A stretch of 64,000 nucleotides of DNA from Bacteroidaceae bacterium (GTDB lineage Bacteria > Bacteroidota > Bacteroidia > Bacteroidales > Bacteroidaceae): NCBI GenBank assembly GCA_017529865.1, contig JAFXNA010000004.1:124001-188000 (forward strand). Direction: 5' to 3'. The position numbers and the translations under genes were made by a program. The notes below the pieces were generated by a model that worked only from the letters and a program-made list of their open reading frames with translations, searched no databases and was not told where the DNA came from. This document shows positions 59,021-64,000 of this stretch, one piece after another. The stretch's first letter is position 1, and each line of letters begins with the position of its first letter.

Positions 59021-59309
59021 TCTTCACCTCCTTGACGAAATCAGGTCCACACAGAACTTCAAGACTTCTTTCCATGATGGTCATGCGGCGTTGAAAGTAG
59101 TCGCTTACATTACGAAGAAACAGTCTGACCTGCTGCCCGCATTCCTTCTTGTTGATAACGTCAATCACGTCGCCATAAGCCTGACGACAAAACTTAAATT
59201 CATCTTGAAGGCGTTTCTTGTTTCCTACAAGGTTATCATACACTTTTCTCTGCTCGTCCGTAAAGGACTTGATAATCTTTTCTCTAAGTTCAGGAGTAAT
59301 TTCAGCCAT
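59007..59309 (-). CDS. Small helical protein, 100 residues
   Basis: Starts with a GAGGTAT site one base after the glycosyltransferase stop. Almost entirely helical and charged (TPELREKIIKSF, then KKRLQDEFKF), with a few Cys; may form a dimeric coiled coil. No family recognised. Confidence 0.6.
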   Translation of the reverse strand: MAEITPELREKIIKSFTDEQRKVYDNLVGNKKRLQDEFKFCRQAYGDVIDVINKKECGQQVRLFLRNVSDYFQRRMTIMERSLEVLCGPDFVKEVKNAKD

Positions 59310-59310
59310 T

Positions 59311-60153
59311 TTATACCTCGTAGTTTTCCAATAGATATCTGTGTGCAGTTACCGCATTCCTGAGAGCTTCTATGAACGTGGCATGCCCATACTTCGCCTT
59401 AGGTCTTTCATGATGAATATGCGTTATACCAGTCCTAGGAACACCAAGCCCGGCCAGGATTATCTCCTTGTCGTAGAAGCATTCCACGCCAAGGAATCCA
59501 TCCTCTCCACCCCAGCATCCGCTGAAAATGGGAGAAAACACGCAGTCATATCCATAGAGCGTGCTGTTAATCTTGATTAGACGCTCGATGGCAGCCTTGT
59601 TCATTCCGATGTTGCATGACCAAAGAACAGCCGAATCCAAAACAGGCGCTTCTTCGTCGATGTTCGTAAACGGGTCTCGAAAGATGTTCGTGTACTTGTT
59701 GTGCTCCCTCTGGTCGGTGTAGCCGAAGCCGAAGTCGTCTCGTCTTCCACAAAGGACAATGGGCTTGTCGCCAGACAAGTATTCGTCATACCCCTTGATG
59801 ATGTCACCTTCTGGAAGGCAATCACCATCGATAAACACGAGTTTGTCGCAACCATCTGCCAAAGCCTCCTTTATGCAGATGTTTCGGCAATATCCAGCAA
59901 GGAAATAATCGACATCGGGTGTCATCATTGGACGATACACGTTGTCTGGAACCTTGTCGTTGAATAACAGTTTCGAAAAGCTCTTACAGGAATGTTTCTC
60001 CATTGTGGCAGTAGCTTCTTCCTGTATTTTCTTTGGTTCACGGTCAAGTATGTAGTAGAGGCGGTCAGGCTTCACCGTCATTTCATCTACTTTGCATAAC
60101 ATCTGGTCCATGTAAGGAACCTGATTCTTGCTTATGATGATAAGACCTATCAT
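59311..60153 (-). CDS. GT-A glycosyltransferase
   Basis: 280 residues. Nucleotide-sugar site LVFIDGDCLPEGD (DxD at about 110-112), a conserved acceptor-side stretch SCNIGMNKAAIERL and CWGGEDGFLG, and a final THIHHERP that may give the last metal ligand. Fits GT2/GT27-like transferases related to the 1362-2381 protein by architecture. Overlaps the DHFR-like gene by four bases, so both come from one message. Confidence 0.8.
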   Translation of the reverse strand: MIGLIIISKNQVPYMDQMLCKVDEMTVKPDRLYYILDREPKKIQEEATATMEKHSCKSFSKLLFNDKVPDNVYRPMMTPDVDYFLAGYCRNICIKEALADGCDKLVFIDGDCLPEGDIIKGYDEYLSGDKPIVLCGRRDDFGFGYTDQREHNKYTNIFRDPFTNIDEEAPVLDSAVLWSCNIGMNKAAIERLIKINSTLYGYDCVFSPIFSGCWGGEDGFLGVECFYDKEIILAGLGVPRTGITHIHHERPKAKYGHATFIEALRNAVTAHRYLLENYEV

Positions 60154-61061
60154 ACAACAACCCCTACTATTCCAATCACAATGGAAACGATTACCAAGGC
60201 AAGGAGAACATATTCCATCGGGAACTTTTTCTGCTCGTTCAACGTTTCAAGAGAGCGAACCCTTTCCTGCAAAGATATCTGGGCACCGATTACCTGCTGG
60301 TCCTGCTTTATCAACATGTTCAACTTGTCCGTTATGGACTTCTGGTTGTTGGCATAAATTCCGACAATATCATATAGTCCATCTACATTGTTCGCCAAGT
60401 CATACACAGCCTTGTTAACGCTTTCCTCGTCGCCGAAGTCATCCATTCCGTAATCGCCGTTGGAAAACACCGATGCAAGCATGTTATCAACTTCAGCTTC
60501 CTCCTTCGGTGTAATCACGGAAGACGGCTTCTTGCATGGAGGGGCATCCATTTCTTCAAGCGGAGTAATCGGCAACTGGCTGTTCGGGATTGCAGTAAAG
60601 TGTTTCACTAAATAGCCATCCCTCTTTTCAATCTTTGTCGTTGCGAAGCTCTTTGGACCAATCGGCATGAACTTGATACCATCATGCTTTCCTGGAACGA
60701 CATAGAGTATCATGTTCGTCACGACACCCTCACTCAGGAAGGCCATTGCAGTTTGGTTTCCGCCCATGATGTAAACAGGCTTGTCAATCCTCTTTGCCAA
60801 CGTCAAGGCGGTAAACACATTGGTCGTGTACGACGTGTGTTTCAACCGTGTAGTCAATGACTTGGAGAACAGGATGCGGGAGGCAACACGGGTCTTGCGG
60901 AAACTCTTTAACTCATTGTAAGCATTGCGGCCCATGATAATCGTGTTCCCCTTGACAAGTTTTTCCATATCCTTGTGAATAGCTTCGCAATCCCAAGGTA
61001 TAGATGTCCCGTCTCCTATCGTCCCATTCTCATCAATCGTCAGCAGAAGTGTAATATCCAT
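60150..61061 (-). CDS. DHFR-like protein fused to coiled coil and membrane anchor
   Basis: 303 residues. Residues 1-160 resemble dihydrofolate reductase: TIGDGTSIPW, then NTIIMGR, a SRILFSKS strand and VYIMGGNQTAM (the GG NADPH-binding motif). The usual acidic residue five positions after the SIPW tryptophan is not acidic, so catalysis may be altered. After a linker (160-220), about 225-275 is a heptad-type helix and 281-303 a hydrophobic anchor. Free DHFR (T4 Frd) reduces dihydrofolate for dTMP synthesis; a membrane-tethered form is unusual. No ribosome site is seen before the ATG. Confidence 0.7.
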   Translation of the reverse strand: MDITLLLTIDENGTIGDGTSIPWDCEAIHKDMEKLVKGNTIIMGRNAYNELKSFRKTRVASRILFSKSLTTRLKHTSYTTNVFTALTLAKRIDKPVYIMGGNQTAMAFLSEGVVTNMILYVVPGKHDGIKFMPIGPKSFATTKIEKRDGYLVKHFTAIPNSQLPITPLEEMDAPPCKKPSSVITPKEEAEVDNMLASVFSNGDYGMDDFGDEESVNKAVYDLANNVDGLYDIVGIYANNQKSITDKLNMLIKQDQQVIGAQISLQERVRSLETLNEQKKFPMEYVLLALVIVSIVIGIVGVVV

Positions 61062-61087
61062 ATCGAATAGTCGTTTAATCTTGTAAT

Positions 61088-61102
61088 TAAATTACATTTT
61101 TT
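61088..61102 (-). promoter_or_regulatory. Conserved upstream element AAAAAATGTAATTTA
   Basis: Fourth copy, identical over 15 bases to that at 40982-40996; 27 bases before the DHFR-like gene and just after the helicase stop. Confidence 0.55.
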
Positions 61103-61105
61103 CGA

Positions 61106-62494
61106 CTAATTTAGGATATGGAGGTTCTTTGCCGCACGGGTAAATGCGGTATATTTCAGCTTATTCCTTTGGAGAATATCCCAGTCACAGATGTTGATAT
61201 CCTTCTCGACGACATAGACATTGTCGATAGTGGAACCCTGTGCCTTATGAATAGTCATCGCATAGCTGTAATTGACATAGCAGAACGAGTTGATGAAGTC
61301 GTAGTATTCCTGCCACACTTCATGCCTGTTATGTACAGGACGCCCTGTAATAGGGTCAACCTCGGCACACAGAGTGCGGGCTTTTCCAATTAACTTTCTC
61401 TTTAATGCTATGTAAGCAGGAAGCCCCTCAGATGACACAACCTTGATGTGACGGAGTTCCCTCTTGTTCGACGGGGCCATGTAGTTATCCACAAGCAGGC
61501 TCCAACAAACGATGTTGGTTTCCTGTTCGGTATACTTTTCAGCTTCAATCACTTCCAATCGTTCGCCGTTAGCATATACCTGTAGACTCTTGTCCCCAGC
61601 CAACGGAATGCTGTATCCTTCCGTAACAATCAAGTCATCCCCTGGCGTATATTCTTCCACTTCGTTGCCAAAGATATGACGCCTAATGAAGCAGTTAGAC
61701 TTGTCTACGGCATTGTTGGTGTACGCAAGTAGACGGCAGAAGTTCTTGTTGTCCTTATATTCCTCGGACATGAAATCGGCGAAAAGGTTTTCAAAGAAAG
61801 GTTTCTTCGCCGTATAGAAACGGACACCCTCTCCACGTTCGTTCACACGGTCAACATGCTCGAAGCAGTCTTCTGGACGGAACATGTTCCTGGGGTCACG
61901 GATGGGAGTAACAAGGTCGATGATAGGATTGTCCTCAGACACACGCATGACCTTGGTCAGCCTGAATATGTTAGGAACACAGGTGAAAACTACCGAGGAC
62001 GCAAAATTAACGGGAGGAAGCTGGGCTTCATCGCCAACATAGAGAATTTTCATCTGGGGAAAATCACGCAGAACGCTTTGAATCATTGCATAGCAGTCGT
62101 CATTAATCATCGATGCTTCATCGATGACTATGAGACGATATTTACGAGCGTGGCAGACACCATCTCGCACCAGAATCTTACCTTTGTCTTCGTTCTGTTC
62201 AAGTTTTAGACCGAGCAGACCACTGATGGTCTTGTCGTAATTCTTGCCACTTCTCTGGGAAAGTACACGCACCGCCTCGTTAGTGTAAGCGGTGCAGTAT
62301 ACCTTGATTTTCTTGAATTCTTTGGAAAGTTCCTTCAAGAATACGTGAAGGAGGGAGGTCTTTCCAGTACCTGCTGCACCAGTCAGTACCATTTCCCTCT
62401 GCGAAGTATCACGCATGAAGGTAAGCATTTCAGCCAACCCCTTGCGCTGGTCTGGGCTGAGCTGTTTCTTTGTAATTAGATTTGAGCGACTCAT
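61106..62494 (-). CDS. dda: Dda-like SF1B DNA helicase
   Basis: 462 residues (T4 Dda: 439). Walker A GAAGTGKT (39-46), motif II IDEAS (124-128), motif III GDEAQLPP (154-161), and C-terminal motif V/VI elements MTIHKAQGST and YTAFTRA. Dda unwinds DNA 5'-3' and helps start replication and clear proteins from forks. Its message should be leaderless: the ATG lies seven bases below a consensus -10 box with no ribosome site. Confidence 0.92.
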   Translation of the reverse strand: MSRSNLITKKQLSPDQRKGLAEMLTFMRDTSQREMVLTGAAGTGKTSLLHVFLKELSKEFKKIKVYCTAYTNEAVRVLSQRSGKNYDKTISGLLGLKLEQNEDKGKILVRDGVCHARKYRLIVIDEASMINDDCYAMIQSVLRDFPQMKILYVGDEAQLPPVNFASSVVFTCVPNIFRLTKVMRVSEDNPIIDLVTPIRDPRNMFRPEDCFEHVDRVNERGEGVRFYTAKKPFFENLFADFMSEEYKDNKNFCRLLAYTNNAVDKSNCFIRRHIFGNEVEEYTPGDDLIVTEGYSIPLAGDKSLQVYANGERLEVIEAEKYTEQETNIVCWSLLVDNYMAPSNKRELRHIKVVSSEGLPAYIALKRKLIGKARTLCAEVDPITGRPVHNRHEVWQEYYDFINSFCYVNYSYAMTIHKAQGSTIDNVYVVEKDINICDWDILQRNKLKYTAFTRAAKNLHILN

Positions 62495-62501
62495 GCCGTT
62501 T

Positions 62502-62530
62502 AATATAGTTATTTAGTCGGCAAATGTCAA
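62502..62530 (-). promoter_or_regulatory. Consensus sigma-70 promoter TTGACA-17-TATATT
   Basis: Minus strand: TTGACA (62525-62530), 17-base spacer, TATATT (62502-62507). Same -10 to ATG distance as at 56661 and 58061. Confidence 0.8.
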
Positions 62531-62533
62531 GCA

Positions 62534-63622
62534 CTAATACACTGTTTGCATGAACTGGGTCGCATCAATGGCTTGCTGAACGCTGTCGTACACCCTAGCA
62601 TCCGTATTCATCGTCTGGTGGTTGTACTTGACTTGACGCCATATTTCTTCGATACGGTCTTCACGCTCCTTGGCGTTGTAAGCCTTCATGTTGATACCAA
62701 TTCGGCTTCTTGGCGGGGGCGGAAGTTCACGGAGCTTAACAAGGCACTTCAAAGCATGTTCGAGCTTATTTACCTTGACATTGTACACATAGCGATAATA
62801 GAAACTTTCCGCACGCTGCGGGATATTCTCTATCATTTCCATAGTCAATTCGTCGGCGAACGCAAACTGTCCCTTCTTCAAGGCATCGGCAACGACATAG
62901 TCTGCAGCAGCGATTGTCTCGTCAAACTCCCAGTAAGGGAATTCGTTTAGACAGATTTCATACCACAGCCTTGCCATTTCTGGGTTCTTCGTGTCCTTGT
63001 AGCTGGTCGCAATGTAGTATGCGGTACGGAGAGAATGACCCTTCTTCCACAGCTTAATCAGGGCCTTCAAGTTACGGGCGACATCACGCTGCTTCTTGAA
63101 GTTGAGGAACTCGTTCTTGAAAGTGATTACCTTTCTTGGTTCAGCCGTGTCAATGACATACTCGTGAATAGGGTTGATGAACCGAGAGGTTTCCCTACGG
63201 ACAATCCTGACACGAGGAAACTTCAATGTACGGGTAATCCTGGTATACATGACAATGTCCGAAGTCGAGTACATCGTGCTCGCCTTGTCGAACTTTGCCC
63301 TTACTTCACGGGCGTTATCGAGCATATCGTTAACATCAACCCACATTACGTATTCCTTCGTAGCAAGCGAGAATCCGTAATTCTTAGCCTTTCCGAAGTC
63401 AAAATTTCCTTCATCGTCAAGGAACAGTGTGCCGACTGCATCAATGATGACAGGCTGGCGCACCATATTTTGGAACTTTCTTGCTTCTTCAAGCGTCTTG
63501 TCGGTAGAACCCGTATCAACGATAACAAATTCATCGGCAAGTCCTACAAGCCGTCGCAAACATTCCTGAATTTTACTCTCACCGTTCCTGACAACCAGGA
63601 CTGCTGACAGTTCATGTCTCAT
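62534..63622 (-). CDS. GT2 glycosyltransferase with C-terminal helical repeats
   Basis: 362 residues. N-terminal GT2 fold: VLVVRNGESKI, IVDTGSTDKT (31-44 region) and MWVDVNDML where W-x-D-A-D-E is usual, as in SunS/LPS-core type family 2 enzymes. After about residue 190 the sequence is helical with repeated A-x-x-Y/W patterns resembling TPR units. Four bases separate it from gp55. Acceptor unknown. Confidence 0.75.
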   Translation of the reverse strand: MRHELSAVLVVRNGESKIQECLRRLVGLADEFVIVDTGSTDKTLEEARKFQNMVRQPVIIDAVGTLFLDDEGNFDFGKAKNYGFSLATKEYVMWVDVNDMLDNAREVRAKFDKASTMYSTSDIVMYTRITRTLKFPRVRIVRRETSRFINPIHEYVIDTAEPRKVITFKNEFLNFKKQRDVARNLKALIKLWKKGHSLRTAYYIATSYKDTKNPEMARLWYEICLNEFPYWEFDETIAAADYVVADALKKGQFAFADELTMEMIENIPQRAESFYYRYVYNVKVNKLEHALKCLVKLRELPPPPRSRIGINMKAYNAKEREDRIEEIWRQVKYNHQTMNTDARVYDSVQQAIDATQFMQTVY

Positions 63623-63625
63623 ATA

Positions 63626-64000
63626 TTACCCATTAGTGTAATCGTCGTCGTTCAGTTGCTTTGCCAAGTCATCGACAGGCATCGAAGCGAAATCTTCCTC
63701 ATCAGGAGTGATGCCAAGTTCAGCATTTTCCTTTTGCTGCTTTTCTTCCTCATCAATCTTCTTGTTTGCATCTATTGCAAACTCGTCGATGGAAGAGTAG
63801 TTGTTCATCGTACCTTCGTTCAGGGCGACAAACTTGATTTTCTTGCTACGGGCAACCAGCTTGTTATGAGCCTGAATAAACGCACAGAAAGTGATTTTTG
63901 CGAGGTAGTAATACGGGTCAACATTCTTCGTCGTCTGCATCTTGACAGGGTCGAAGTTATGACTGTGCTTGATAAGGAGTTCGATAGCACGGTCACGCAT
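63626..64000 (-). CDS. 55: Late sigma factor gp55 (C-terminal part, partial)
   Basis: The 124 visible residues run off the right edge; T4 gp55 is 185 residues and the match begins near its residue 75. HNFDPVKM followed by PYYYLAKITFCAFIQAHNKLVARSKK corresponds to HNFDETKY and [22 protein letters not shown] of T4 gp55 (sigma region 2). The tail is acidic and includes a hydrophobic DEEDFASM that may be the clamp-binding end. gp55 recognises the late box, here TATAAACTA. The ATG at 64000 is probably internal. Confidence 0.85.
   Translation of the reverse strand: MRDRAIELLIKHSHNFDPVKMQTTKNVDPYYYLAKITFCAFIQAHNKLVARSKKIKFVALNEGTMNNYSSIDEFAIDANKKIDEEEKQQKENAELGITPDEEDFASMPVDDLAKQLNDDDYTNG

Overview
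The window reads as part of the genome of a large tailed myovirus that is distantly related to T4. Genes are densely packed, often overlapping by 1-20 bases, on both strands, and no host-like metabolic operon, rRNA, tRNA or CRISPR array was seen. Recognisable T4-type parts are: clamp loader gp44 (left edge, partial), neck gp13, baseplate hub gp26-like, recombination nuclease gp47, large terminase gp17, tube/baseplate proteins (gp19/48/54-like), a possible hub gp27-like protein, head completion gp4, tail-sheath terminator gp15-like, helicase Dda, and the late sigma factor gp55 (right edge, partial). Capsid, portal, sheath, polymerase and prohead protease genes are not in the window.

Layout. 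1-4.2 kb (minus): clamp loader, a glycosyltransferase, a membrane M48-like protease and a sigma-70-like factor. 4.2-18.5 kb (minus): virion and assembly genes including neck, baseplate hub, terminase and two wall/membrane-active proteins; gp47 lies inside this block. 18.6-21.1 kb (plus) tube-like proteins; 21.1-27.6 kb (minus) a baseplate/tail-tube block with an acidic tandem-repeat protein; 27.7-30.0 kb (plus) a large hydrophobic protein and gp4. 30.0-34.0 kb (minus) early-type genes: an AT-hook protein, a MoxR ATPase, a metallophosphoesterase, and below them a candidate structured RNA. 34.1-46.2 kb: giant fibre/baseplate proteins with a small plus-strand virion pair and an alarmone-hydrolase-like HD protein. 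46.2-54.9 kb: VWA partner of the MoxR ATPase, an HNH fragment, a lytic transglycosylase, gp15, and three tagged virion proteins. 54.4-64.0 kb: small early-type genes, acetyltransferases, glycosyltransferases, a membrane-anchored DHFR-like fusion, Dda and gp55.

Regulation is unusually legible. Fifteen copies of a T4-like late box, TATAAACTA, lie just upstream of virion genes on both strands, four times as back-to-back pairs. Six early-type genes have sigma-70 promoters (TTGACA/TTGCAA/TTGCCA, 17 bp, TATATT or TAAATT); three of these place the start codon at the predicted +1, implying leaderless messages. A third element, AAAAAATGTA(A/T)TTTA, sits 27-60 bases before four other non-virion genes.

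The most interesting system is a family of seven to nine late proteins that share a 30-40 residue N-terminal helical leader ending in a (I/L/C)-x-E-(A/S) site, fused to very different cargo: a Dps/ferritin-like domain, an N-acetylmuramoyl-alanine amidase, a lytic transglycosylase, peptidoglycan-binding repeats, a glycine-rich membrane-like protein and disordered chains. The leader looks like a prohead targeting and processing signal, suggesting a set of packaged and possibly injected effector proteins. All homology statements come from reading motifs by eye; no database search was run.
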